Positions 9,327 through 16,899 of a stretch of 39,307 bases of DNA are shown piece by piece. Under the pieces are notes generated by a model. That model did no database searches and had not been told where the DNA came from. It saw nothing but the letters and a program-made list of their open reading frames with translations. The position numbers and the translations under genes were made by a program. Origin of the DNA: Desulfobacula sp. (GTDB lineage Bacteria > Desulfobacterota > Desulfobacteria > Desulfobacterales > Desulfobacteraceae); NCBI GenBank assembly GCA_012031875.1, contig JAAUSZ010000014.1, positions 1 through 39,307 on the forward strand, in the 5' to 3' direction. The stretch's first letter is position 1. The number at the start of each line of letters is the position of its first letter.

Positions 9327-10469
9327 ATGTTTGCAAAAAAAATGTTTAAAACCCTTATGGCTTCCATCTTCTGTCTCACGGCAGTATCTGCGGCAGAAGC
9401 CCAGTTGGCATCACCAACCCTTTATTTCAACGGATACCTGGACTATGACGCTGATGCCCGGGTCTTTTCCGTCAACGCAACCATTACCGGACTTGAGGGT
9501 GTCACCGGGTTGACCCCGGGCCAAGGGATACAGTTTTCAGACACTGCTTCATCCCTTGACATCTCCGGCGTTCAGAATACTCCTCGAATCATGCTTTCCG
9601 GCAGTCTCAGCGGTCTTTCCTGGCTCCCGGGCTCAGATTTTTCCTCATCGGCCGATATCCTGGGGCTTGCCCTGCTCAGCAGCGGTATTGTGCTTACGGA
9701 CAGCCTGCTGTCAACGGATTTTACGGCACGGATCAACGGCCGGATGGTTTCAACTTCCCCCCCGTCACCGGTCCCTGTTCCCGCGGCCTGGCTGCTCCTG
9801 GGGTCCGGCCTTGTCCTGACGGCAGGAATCAGAAAACAGGCCAAAACCTCCAAAAAGCTCTTTGCATCTCTGATCCTGGGGCTGATGCTCCTGTTGCCCA
9901 TAAACGCCATGGCCTCCCTGTTTCTGTCTCCCTATCTGGATGTCCAGACCCTGGCTTCAGATGCGGGGGTATGGTTATCCGGAGACGAACTTACACTTAC
10001 AATGGACGCCACGGCCATTGCCCTTGGGGACCCCTATGGGCCGATTGATCCGGCCGATTTCATTTTAACGGCCACAAAAATTTCCGGCAATGATTATTAT
10101 TCCGGGACCCTGTCTGTCGGACCCGGCGGATCCTTGCTCTTCGCATCGTTCACAGACCTTTCCATCACGGTATACAGTTTTGGACTTTTATCCGGTTATG
10201 ATATCTACGCTGGCCTAACCTATACCGGCGGCCTGCTGGCCCAGGGCCTCAGTTCCGGCTTCCTTTTCGGATACACCGACAGCCTGTCCCAGGGTGACCT
10301 GTTTTCCCAGATTCACGAAATAACCCCGTTGTCGACAACCCCGGTTCCCCTGCCGTCGGCGCTGGTCTTCGTCTTTTCCGGCCTGGCAGGCCTTGCCGCC
10401 CTGAAAAAAGGGCCGGCCGGCCTAATCGAATCCTTATATCCGGTTAATCCTTTCAACACATTAAAGTAG
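9327..10469 (+). CDS. Tandem two-unit VPLPA/PEP-CTERM protein
   Basis: ATG 9327 is preferred over the track start 9282 because it has a good ribosome site and begins the signal peptide MFAKKMFKTLMASIFCLTAV. The 380-aa protein holds two complete exosortase cargo units in one frame. Unit 1: signal peptide 1-25, domain, then a sorting tail at 149-170 (VPVPAAWLLLGSGLVLTAGI, RK). Unit 2: a second signal-like helix at ~176-196 (KLFASLILGLMLLLPINAMA), domain, then tail at 340-361 (VPLPSALVFVFSGLAGLAAL, KK). The domain starts look related (TLYFNGYLDYDADARVF versus LFLSPYLDVQTLASDAGVW), suggesting tandem duplication. The last ~15 residues after the basic cluster are encoded by repeat copy 1. A lost stop or an indel between two genes cannot be excluded. 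Confidence 0.83.
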   Translation: MFAKKMFKTLMASIFCLTAVSAAEAQLASPTLYFNGYLDYDADARVFSVNATITGLEGVTGLTPGQGIQFSDTASSLDISGVQNTPRIMLSGSLSGLSWLPGSDFSSSADILGLALLSSGIVLTDSLLSTDFTARINGRMVSTSPPSPVPVPAAWLLLGSGLVLTAGIRKQAKTSKKLFASLILGLMLLLPINAMASLFLSPYLDVQTLASDAGVWLSGDELTLTMDATAIALGDPYGPIDPADFILTATKISGNDYYSGTLSVGPGGSLLFASFTDLSITVYSFGLLSGYDIYAGLTYTGGLLAQGLSSGFLFGYTDSLSQGDLFSQIHEITPLSTTPVPLPSALVFVFSGLAGLAALKKGPAGLIESLYPVNPFNTLK

Positions 10470-10528
10470 TAATTTAGGGGCTGGTTTTTATATCAGCCCC
10501 TTTTCTTTGTCGAGCAGAGCGGCTGAGA
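10421..10528 (+). repeat. Intergenic repeat, copy 1
   Basis: The first of three direct copies in this window. It starts with CCTAATCGAATCC and contains TATCCGGTTAATC, then a terminator hairpin and TTTGTCGAGCAGAGCGGCTG. It matches copy 3 along almost its whole length. The first half encodes the tail of the tandem CTERM protein, including its stop codon. Confidence 0.8.
10476..10509 (+). terminator. Rho-independent terminator within repeat copy 1
   Basis: The stem AGGGGCTG (10476-10483) and CAGCCCCT (10494-10501) enclose a 10-base loop and are followed by TTTTCTTT. It lies 7 bases after the stop of the tandem CTERM gene, so the downstream sortase gene probably needs its own promoter. Confidence 0.82.
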
Positions 10529-10550
10529 ATTTTAATAACGGCCGTATTCA

Positions 10551-11651
10551 ATGAATGTTCTATTACATGATGAATCAAAACTTCGCCGCTTTATTACGGG
10601 ATATATTCTTGTCGGTTTCGGGCTGTTCCTTTTCATGTATGTAAACCAGCAGAATCTGATTTCCAGGCCCGTGAACAGCTTCACGGCCCATAGCGTCAAG
10701 GTCCTGGCCGAAATATTCAATTACCCGGCAAGTGTGGATCAGGTCACCTATACCCGGGAAAGGGGAAACGATAAAATCTTGGTGCCCACCACCCTTTTGA
10801 TGGTGGGCCGGTACAAGGCCCGGGTCATCTTGGAATGTTCCGCCGTTCACGCAGGGATTCTGCTGGTCACCTTCATTCTGGCCTATCCTGCCCCCGGGTC
10901 CCGGAAAATCTATGGGATGCTTTTTCTGGTTCCCTGCCTGGTGGCGTTCAACTCCATCCGGATTTTCATCCTGATGCTGCTGGGCCATTATTTCGGCCAG
11001 TCCAGCACCGTCTTTCATATATTCCATATCTATGTCATGCAGGTATTGATCATCGCCCTGGTTCTGGTTCTGGCCCTGGTATGGCTGCGCAGGTGCGAAC
11101 TTGGTAAGGCCGATTACCCTGTATGGTTTTTTTTGAAGTTCCTGGTCGTTTCCGCAGGGCTGGTGGTGTTGTGGTTTGGCCTGAGAAACAGGTGGGGTCC
11201 CTATTCAGAAATCATGGAGCGCTTTATTTTTCCGTTTTTGACCTTTGGCGCGCTGGTGCTGTCCGGTTCAACATTCACTCTCCGCAACAGCCGCAGGGAC
11301 ATTGTCATGGGGTTCGGGGTGATGCTCGGGTTTCTGATCCTCGGCCAGGCCGCCAGTTTCACATATGAGCATTTTCATTCTTCATCGGCAGAGCTTTTGT
11401 TTGTCATGATGAATTCAGCACTCAAATATATCCTTCCCTTTGGGTTGTTTTTTTTCCTGATACGGAAAAGCCTCTTTGTCCGGACCGACCCTTCCGGGAA
11501 ACAGGTCTTTGGCTGTCCTCTCTGCGGCAAGCAAGATATTCGGAATCTGAGAGCCCATGCCCAGGCAAGGCATAATACGGAGCTTCTACAAGAAAATGAG
11601 AGGCTTATGAGTGCCATCAAACTGATTGAAGACAGCCTGAAGGTGAAATAA
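10551..11651 (+). CDS. Exosortase/archaeosortase-family membrane protein with C-terminal zinc-finger-like motif
   Basis: Exosortases are membrane transpeptidase-like enzymes that process CTERM cargo. The three family active-site elements are present within membrane segments: Cys96 (RVILECSAVHAG), Arg137 (VAFNSIRIFILM) and His156 or His159 (VFHIFHIYVMQ). Overall length is 366 aa with about eight hydrophobic helices, more than the minimal core. The C-terminus after the last helix adds FGCPLCGKQDIRNLRAHAQA followed by RH, giving C322-x2-C325-x10-H336-x4-H341, close to a C2H2 zinc finger, and then a short coiled coil (ELLQENERLMSAIKLIED). I know of no exosortase class with this ending. The gene is 3 bases upstream of the protease gene, so they form a pair. 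No clear ribosome site is visible. Confidence 0.8.
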   Translation: MNVLLHDESKLRRFITGYILVGFGLFLFMYVNQQNLISRPVNSFTAHSVKVLAEIFNYPASVDQVTYTRERGNDKILVPTTLLMVGRYKARVILECSAVHAGILLVTFILAYPAPGSRKIYGMLFLVPCLVAFNSIRIFILMLLGHYFGQSSTVFHIFHIYVMQVLIIALVLVLALVWLRRCELGKADYPVWFFLKFLVVSAGLVVLWFGLRNRWGPYSEIMERFIFPFLTFGALVLSGSTFTLRNSRRDIVMGFGVMLGFLILGQAASFTYEHFHSSSAELLFVMMNSALKYILPFGLFFFLIRKSLFVRTDPSGKQVFGCPLCGKQDIRNLRAHAQARHNTELLQENERLMSAIKLIEDSLKVK

Positions 11652-11653
11652 CC

Positions 11654-13492
11654 ATGCTTTGTGTGCAACAAATGCTCAAGTCCTTCACCGCCCTGATTCT
11701 GTTGTTTTTTCTATTCACCGGACCCGGCATGGCCGGCTCGGATTTGCCTGTTTTTGACCCTCGCCCGAAAGACCCGTCCGGACCTGATGCTGCTAAAACC
11801 GGCCGGTATATCATTCACCTGAAAACACCTTCCGGTGAGCGTGAGCTGAAAGCCTTCGGCACCCAGGCCCTTCGAAAGGCACAGAAAGAAGCGGTCCGGA
11901 CCCTCCAGGACCGGTTCATCGAAAAAATCAGCCCGAACAAGGTCATCATCAAGCGCCGGTTTGACTATACCCGGTCCCTTGCCGTGGAAGCCTCGGCCGA
12001 AGCCGTTAAGACCCTGGAAAAAATGAATGAAGTGGATTTTGTGGAGCCGGACTATCCCTTCCAGATTCATACGGCCCAGGGCATCCCCCTGATGAATGCC
12101 CCGGCGGTCCGTTCCGTGTATGCGGGACAGGGGGTATCCATTGCCGTCCTGGACACGGGCATTGATTATACCCATGCTGCCCTGGGAGGGTCGGGATTTC
12201 CCAATGCCAAGGTCATCGGCGGATATGATTTCGGCGACGATGACGCCGATCCCATGGATACCCAGGGCCACGGCACGAGCTGCGCCGGCATTGCTGCCGG
12301 GGATGCGGCCGGAACCGGGAATTATATGGGCGGGGTGGCAAAAGACGCCCGGCTCTATGCCCTGAAGGTGACTCAGGGCAGCACCGGCACCGCCTACAAT
12401 TCAGATATTATTGGCGGCATGGAATGGTGTATCGACCATGCAGAGGATAACCCGGCCTATCCCATCAAAATCATCAGCATCAGTCTGGGCGGCGGCAAAT
12501 ACAGCACGGTCTGCGATTCGGCATTTTCATCCTTTGCCCGGACCGCAGCCATAGCCTTATCCGCCGGAATTACCCTCTTCGCCTCCTCGGGCAATGACGG
12601 ATACTGCGGCAGCCTTGCCTCTCCTGCCTGTGTCTCCCCTATTATCTCCGTTGGAGCAGTGTTTGACGCCAATATCGGCGGCGTCGGATTCTGTGTGTCC
12701 CCGGATTCCTGCGCCCCGAACCAGGGAACCCACGCATCCTGCGGCACCGACCCGGTGGCCTGGGTCTATAGCCCCGCAGCCGATATGGTGGCCCCCTATA
12801 CCAATATTGCAACCTTCCTGGACATCCTGGCGCCCAGCCATAATGCCACAGCTCCCCATGCGGGAGGGGGCTATGTCGCCGCCTTCGGCGGAACATCTGC
12901 GGCCTGCCCCTATGCCGCCGGGGCCGCCGCATGCCTCCAGAGCGCCGTCCACACCGCCCATGGCTATTTTCTAACCCCCGAACAGGTCAGGGAGGAAATG
13001 ACGGTCTCCGGCACAATGATCCAATACACCGGGACTGGTTTTTCAATGGATAAGCCCCGGATCAATCTGGGTGAAATGGACATGGATTCCGACGGGCTGC
13101 CCTCGGCCTGGGAGATTCAGTATTACGGCTCCATTGAAACACCGGTGGACACCGACACGGATGCCGACGGCCTCACGGCGCTCGAAGAATATCAGAACCA
13201 TACCGACCCCACGGATGGGGATACGGATAATGACGGCATGCCGGACGGATGGGAAGTCGCCCATGGCCTTGATCCCCTGACCCATGATGCCGACGGTGAT
13301 CCGGACGGGGACAATTACACCAATATACAAGAATATCTGGCGATGACGGACCCCGGGGAAAAGAACTCCTATCCCCTGCCGGTTCCCGCGGGCCGGCCTT
13401 TTTTAACGGGCCTGGCCTTTCTGGCCTTGGCCGGTCTCGGAATGAGAGCCATCCGGAAGGCAAAAGGCAGAACAAAGGATCGCCCAGCCTAA
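11654..13492 (+). CDS. Subtilisin-like (S8) serine protease with CTERM-like tail
   Basis: A secreted 612-aa protease. It has a signal peptide (KSFTALILLFFLFTGPGMAG) and an I9-type propeptide (~50-135, RYIIHLKTPSGERELKAFG to VEASAEAVKTLEKMNEVDFV). The S8 catalytic domain has Asp167 (VSIAVLDTGID), His206 (TQGHGTSCAG) and Ser415 (GGTSAACPYAAG), with Asn313 (SSGNDGYC) as oxyanion residue. Many cysteines suggest disulfides. Asp-rich calcium-binding repeats follow (DMDSDGLPSAWE; DTDADGLTALEEYQNHTDPT; DTDNDGMPDGWE), and the end is a sorting-type tail: PLPVPAGRPFLTGLAFLALA, then MRAIRKAKGR. Immediate coupling to the sortase-like gene suggests it is that enzyme's dedicated substrate (inference). Its stop falls inside repeat copy 2. 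Confidence 0.92.
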   Translation: MLCVQQMLKSFTALILLFFLFTGPGMAGSDLPVFDPRPKDPSGPDAAKTGRYIIHLKTPSGERELKAFGTQALRKAQKEAVRTLQDRFIEKISPNKVIIKRRFDYTRSLAVEASAEAVKTLEKMNEVDFVEPDYPFQIHTAQGIPLMNAPAVRSVYAGQGVSIAVLDTGIDYTHAALGGSGFPNAKVIGGYDFGDDDADPMDTQGHGTSCAGIAAGDAAGTGNYMGGVAKDARLYALKVTQGSTGTAYNSDIIGGMEWCIDHAEDNPAYPIKIISISLGGGKYSTVCDSAFSSFARTAAIALSAGITLFASSGNDGYCGSLASPACVSPIISVGAVFDANIGGVGFCVSPDSCAPNQGTHASCGTDPVAWVYSPAADMVAPYTNIATFLDILAPSHNATAPHAGGGYVAAFGGTSAACPYAAGAAACLQSAVHTAHGYFLTPEQVREEMTVSGTMIQYTGTGFSMDKPRINLGEMDMDSDGLPSAWEIQYYGSIETPVDTDTDADGLTALEEYQNHTDPTDGDTDNDGMPDGWEVAHGLDPLTHDADGDPDGDNYTNIQEYLAMTDPGEKNSYPLPVPAGRPFLTGLAFLALAGLGMRAIRKAKGRTKDRPA

Positions 13493-13556
13493 TCGAATCC
13501 TCATATCCGGTTAATCATTTCAACACATAAAAGTAATAATTCAGGAGCTGTTGTCG
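13488..13556 (+). repeat. Intergenic repeat, copy 2 (truncated)
   Basis: It starts with CCTAATCGAATCC and shares CATATCCGGTTAATCATTTC with copy 3. It decays at the hairpin: GGAGCTGTTGTCGA replaces the GGGGCTG...CAGCCCC stem, so the terminator is lost. It begins exactly at the stop codon of the protease gene. Confidence 0.75.
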
Positions 13557-13577
13557 AAAAGCATGGGCATGGAAGGC

Positions 13578-13606
13578 TTGACAAAAAGATGAAAATATCG
13601 CATTTT
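13578..13606 (+). promoter_or_regulatory. Tentative vapBC promoter
   Basis: TTGACA at 13578-13583 is a perfect -35, but the -10 at 17 bases (CATTTT) is poor. The position, ~50 bases before vapB, is right for an autoregulated toxin-antitoxin promoter. Confidence 0.35.
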
Positions 13607-13628
13607 GATGTGTATAAGGAGGTGTATG

Positions 13629-13829
13629 ATGAGAACCAATATAGTGCTTGATGATTCCCTTGTAAATGAAGCAATATTATTAAGTGGTGTAAAAACCAAA
13701 AAAGATGTTATCTCTCTTGCATTACAGGAATTTGTTATGTCCAGAAAGCGACTCAATCTGCTTAAATTGGCCGGTAAAATTAAATTCCGGGAAGATTATG
13801 ATTACAAATCCTGCCGGGAAGGCAAATGA
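13629..13829 (+). CDS. vapB: VapB-type antitoxin
   Basis: A small antitoxin of ~66 aa. The N-terminus MRTNIVLDDSLVNEAILLSG followed by VKTKKDVISLALQEFV is the ribbon-helix-helix pattern of the VapB family that pairs with PIN toxins. The C-terminal part (GKIKFREDYDYKSCREGK) would wrap the toxin. I choose ATG 13629 because AAGGAGG ends 6 bases before it; ATG 13626 is also possible and the track start 13605 is upstream of the ribosome site. The stop overlaps the vapC start (ATGA). The local sequence is much richer in A+T than the flanking genes, consistent with horizontal acquisition. Confidence 0.87.
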   Translation: MRTNIVLDDSLVNEAILLSGVKTKKDVISLALQEFVMSRKRLNLLKLAGKIKFREDYDYKSCREGK

Positions 13830-14229
13830 TTCTTGTTGACACATCGATCTTGGTAGATTTTTTTAAGGGCACTAAAAATGACCCTGTTTCCTGTTTTTTA
13901 GACATTCTCAAAAAGAAAATCCCCTTTGGAATAACATCTGTAATTTATCAGGAACTTCTTCAGGGAGCGAAAACCAAAAAAGAGTACCTGCTTTTAAATG
14001 AATATCTCAGTTGCCAACTTTTTTTCATCCCAAAGATACAGTGGCTTCTTACGAAAAGGCGGCCATGATCTATTTTGTCTGTCGAAAAAAGGGAATTACC
14101 ATTCGAAGTACAATCGATTGCCTAATCGCTCAGATAGCGATTGAACATAATTTATATCTTCTTCATAATGACAAAGATTTTGAACAGATGGCTCCTATTG
14201 TCGGGCTTGAGTTATATCCTCTTGGATGA
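13826..14229 (+). CDS. vapC: VapC PIN-domain toxin, one frameshift
   Basis: VapC toxins are PIN-domain RNases, often acting on tRNA. The N-terminal piece has MILVDTSILVDFFKG (Asp5) and VIYQELLQGA (Glu43); the second piece has RSTIDCLIAQIA and LLHNDKDFEQMA, the remaining acidic active-site residues. The pieces join in the run of seven T at ~14021-14027: one additional T gives CQLFFHPKDTVASYEKAA. Corrected length is ~134 aa, typical. Because the break is a homopolymer and all four acidic positions survive, I think the gene is intact in the cell; a genuinely inactivated toxin is the alternative. Confidence 0.85.
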
Positions 14230-14258
14230 AATCCGGAATCTTACCTGGAAAGAGCAGA

Positions 14259-14282
14259 CTAAAGGGGCTTAAATAAAAAAAA
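14259..14282 (+). repeat. Short repeated motif after vapC
   Basis: CTAAAGGGGCTTAAATAAAA followed by more A. An almost identical string lies at 16900-16922 downstream of the second toxin-antitoxin pair (one mismatch in 23). Confidence 0.6.
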
Positions 14283-14317
14283 CCTCCATGAAATACTGCA
14301 ACCTGATCCCGGGAGGT

Positions 14318-14427
14318 CCTAATCTAATCCTCATATCCGGTTAATCATTTCAACATATTAAAGTAATAATTTAGGGGCTGGTTTTGATATCAGCCCCTTT
14401 TCTTTGTCGAGCAGAACGGCTGTGAAG
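14318..14427 (+). repeat. Intergenic repeat, copy 3
   Basis: A full-length copy matching copy 1: CCTAATCTAATCC, TATCCGGTTAATC, TTAAAGTAATAATTTAGGGG, hairpin, and TTTGTCGAGCAGAACGGCTG. It occupies most of the 274-base gap between vapC and the sulfurylase gene. Confidence 0.8.
14373..14404 (+). terminator. Rho-independent terminator within repeat copy 3
   Basis: Stem AGGGGCTG (14373-14380) / CAGCCCCT (14391-14398), loop of 10, then a TTT-C-TTT tract. It would end vapBC transcription before the sulfurylase gene. Confidence 0.8.
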
Positions 14428-14436
14428 CTAAGTTGC

Positions 14437-14474
14437 GCTCCCCACGGTAACCCATGTAACCGACAGGGCGGAGC
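14437..14474 (+). promoter_or_regulatory. Possible leader stem-loop upstream of the sulfurylase gene
   Basis: GCTCC (14437-14441) pairs with GGAGC (14470-14474), enclosing CGGT/ACCG. It lies 30 bases before the start codon and could be a regulatory leader; no known riboswitch class fits. Confidence 0.25.
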
Positions 14475-14503
14475 TGTCTTTATTGCCTGAAACCGCAGCA
14501 CCT

Positions 14504-16195
14504 ATGAATTCGACCCCCCTAATAAATCTCCTGGTATCCGAAGAACGGCAGGCCCTGCTCAAAAGCCTGGCCCCAGCCATGCCGGATATCATCCTGAACG
14601 ACCGGCAGCTCTGTGATTTCGAACTCCTGGCAACGGGGGTGTTTTCACCGTTAAAAGGATTCATGAAACAGATGGATTATGAATCGGTCCTGGACCGCAT
14701 GCGCCTTGAATCCGGTGAACTCTGGCCCCTTCCCGTCTGCCTCGATATCCCGGAAAACCTGGCCTCAACCCTTGAAACGGGCCAGTCGGTCACCCTGAGG
14801 GACCCGGAAGGCTTTCTGCTGGGCATTATGGCCATCGAAGACATCTGGCCCCTGGACAGGGAAAAGGAGGCCCGGGCCGCCTATAACACCCTGGACCCGC
14901 TGCATCCGGGCGTGGACTATCTTTACAACAAATCCGGCCGGTTCTATATCGGCGGAGACATCCAGGCCTTAAGCCTTCCCATCCATTCTGATTTCAAGCA
15001 GATCCGCAACACCCCGGCCGAGGTCCGGAAAACCTTTGAGAAACTCGGCTGGAAACGCGTTGTCGGGTTCCAGACCCGCCAGCCCATCCACCGGCCCCAG
15101 TTTGAAATGACCCTCTTGGCCATGCAGCAGGCAAAGGCCAACCTGCTCCTGCTCCCCGTGGCCGGGTCACCAAACCCGGAGACTTTGACCATTTCACCCG
15201 CATGAGATGTTACCAGAAGGTCGCGGCCCATTACCCGCCGGACTCCCATGTCCTCAACCTCCTGCCCCTGGCCATGAGGATGGCGGGCCCCAGGGAGGCG
15301 GTCCTCCACATGATCATCGGGAAAAATTTCGGCTGCACCCATTTTGTCATCGGCCATGACCATGCCTCCCCCGGAAACGACAGCAAAAACAAACCCTTCT
15401 ATCCCTATGATGAGGCCACCCGCCTGGCCCAAACCGCTGCGGAAGAGCTGGGAATCGGCGTCATCACCTTTGAAGAAATGGTTTACCTCCCCTTTGAAGG
15501 CGAATACAGAATCGCCGGCGAAGCGCCAGAAGGCACCACCACCATCTCTTTTAACGGCAGTGATATCCAGAAAAGGATCAGGGCCGGAAAGAAGGTGCCG
15601 GACTGGGCCACCTTCCCGGAAGTGGTGGAAGAACTGCCGGAAATCCTGCCCCCCCGCCCCCCAAAACAGGGATTTACCGTTTTCTGCACCGGACTGTCCG
15701 GAGCCGGTAAATCCACCATTGCCAAAATCCTGTACGCCAAATTTCTGGAGCTGGGCACAAGGCCCGTATCCCTCCTGGACGGGGATATCGTCAGGCGGAA
15801 CCTGTCTTCTGAACTGAATTTTTCTAAGGAACACCGGGATATCAATGTCAAGCGCATCGGATTTGTGGCCTCGGAAATCACAAAAACCGGGGCATAGCCA
15901 TCTGCGCCCCCATTGCCCCCTATGAAAAACCAGGACCGCCATCCGCAGATCCATCGAAGCCTACGGCGGCTTTTTCGAAATCCATGTCTCCACCCCCCTT
16001 GCCGAATGTGAAAAACGGGACAGAAAAGGCATGTATGCAAAGGCCCGGGCCGGCCTCCTGAAAGGCTTCACCGGCGTGGACGACCCCTATGAAGCCCCCT
16101 CAAACCCGGAACTGAGAATCGACACCACAGCCCTGACCCCAGACGAAGCAGCCCAGGAAGTCCTGGTCCTGCTCAGCCGGAAGGGGTATATATAA
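14504..16195 (+). CDS. Bifunctional ATP sulfurylase / APS kinase, three frameshifts
   Basis: This fusion makes APS from sulfate and ATP, then PAPS. The N-terminal sulfurylase domain covers ~1-385: VVGFQTRQPIHRPQFEMT and THFVIGHDHASPGND are its two active-site motifs. The APS kinase domain covers ~390-564, with P-loop GLSGAGKST, LLDGDIVRRNLSSEL and GIAICAPIAPYEKTRTAIRR. Three missing bases split it: a G near 15168 (VAG-VTKPGDFDHFTRM), a G near 15890 (TKTGGIAICAP) and an A near 15926 (YEKTRTAIR). Corrected length is ~564 aa. ATG 14504 is preferred to TTG 14483. The fused form usually serves sulfation or assimilation, not dissimilatory sulfate reduction, and here it sits next to polysaccharide genes that include a sulfotransferase. 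Confidence 0.92.
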
Positions 16196-16242
16196 ATTGG
16201 CCTGTTTATTGCCCCTAACCACGCTGAACCATTAATTCCCGG

Positions 16243-16270
16243 TTGAAATTCTCGGAAGCTGTGTTAAACT
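16243..16270 (+). promoter_or_regulatory. Promoter candidate for the RelE-type toxin-antitoxin pair
   Basis: TTGAAA (16243-16248), a 16-base spacer and TAAACT (16265-16270), ~60 bases before the antitoxin start, which is itself preceded by AAGGATGGAG. Confidence 0.45.
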
Positions 16271-16330
16271 TCATTTTACAGACAATTCGGAAAAAACTTG
16301 TGCAAATAAACATAAGGATGGAGATTTATA

Positions 16331-16543
16331 ATGGAAACACAATTTGTGACAGATGAAAAAGGTATCAAAACAGCCGCAATTGTCCCTCTTGAAGAATGGG
16401 AACGAATGGAGAAAGCAAAAGGTCTTCTTGAGCATGTCTACCTTGCCGGTATTATTGAAGACCGTAAAACAACCACACAAAGTATTAGCCTTGATGAATT
16501 GCTGAACGAAGAAGGGCTAACCCGTGCCGATCTGGAAAATTGA
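16331..16543 (+). CDS. Antitoxin of a RelE/ParE-type pair
   Basis: A 70-aa protein beginning METQFVTDEKGIKTAAIVPL and continuing EEWERMEKAKGLLEHV, a Phd/RelB-like pattern in which a DNA-binding N-terminus is followed by a helix. The tail (SLDELLNEEGLTRADLEN) is acidic and probably binds the toxin. A clear ribosome site (AAGGATGGAG) precedes ATG 16331. It overlaps the toxin gene by 20 bases, as is common in such pairs. I cannot assign a subfamily name with confidence. Confidence 0.8.
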   Translation: METQFVTDEKGIKTAAIVPLEEWERMEKAKGLLEHVYLAGIIEDRKTTTQSISLDELLNEEGLTRADLEN

Positions 16544-16832
16544 GTTAATACCAGAAGCCCGTGCCGACTTTAAAGAGCTGGACGGTAGTGTTAAAAAACA
16601 AGTCTTGAAGCAGCTTATCAAGTTGGAACGAAATCCAAACTGCGGTTCTGCCCTTGGCAACAAGGCCGGCATCAACCTTGAAGGATATTTCAAACTGTAT
16701 GCGGTCAGGAAGCAAATCAGAATTGTTTATCATAGAAAAGGTCAACTCATTAAAATTATTGCCATTGATAAACGAGAAGATATGGAAGTCTATCGCATAG
16801 CGTTGAAGAGAATTTCGGCAATAAAATGTTAA
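16524..16832 (+). CDS. RelE/ParE-superfamily toxin
   Basis: A 102-aa protein with the RelE fold pattern: WKIELIPEARADFKELDGSV, a helical region (KKQVLKQLIKLERNP), then YFKLYAVRKQIRIVYHRKGQ and LIKIIAIDKREDMEVYRIAL. These beta-strand motifs (KLRVGDYRIVY-like and IAIDKREDMEVY) are typical of RelE toxins that cleave mRNA at the ribosome; ParE-like gyrase toxins share the fold, so the exact target is open. The start is GTG 16524 inside the antitoxin gene. AT-rich compared with flanking genes. Confidence 0.87.
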   Translation: MPIWKIELIPEARADFKELDGSVKKQVLKQLIKLERNPNCGSALGNKAGINLEGYFKLYAVRKQIRIVYHRKGQLIKIIAIDKREDMEVYRIALKRISAIKC

Positions 16833-16899
16833 AAGCAACCATGACAACCTCATATCAAAAAGGCAAAACCCCGGCATCGGCCCGGCATCCCGTTAGCGT

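Noticed and set aside
13479-14430. CRISPR array
   Set aside because: The repeats here are three unequal copies with gene-sized spacing; no regular short repeat-spacer pattern exists anywhere in the window.
14401-14475. Possible c-di-GMP (GEMM) riboswitch on the reverse complement
   Set aside because: A few segments (GTGGGGAGCGCAA, GGTTACCG) recall the motif, but the conserved core and stems do not line up and no gene follows in that direction.
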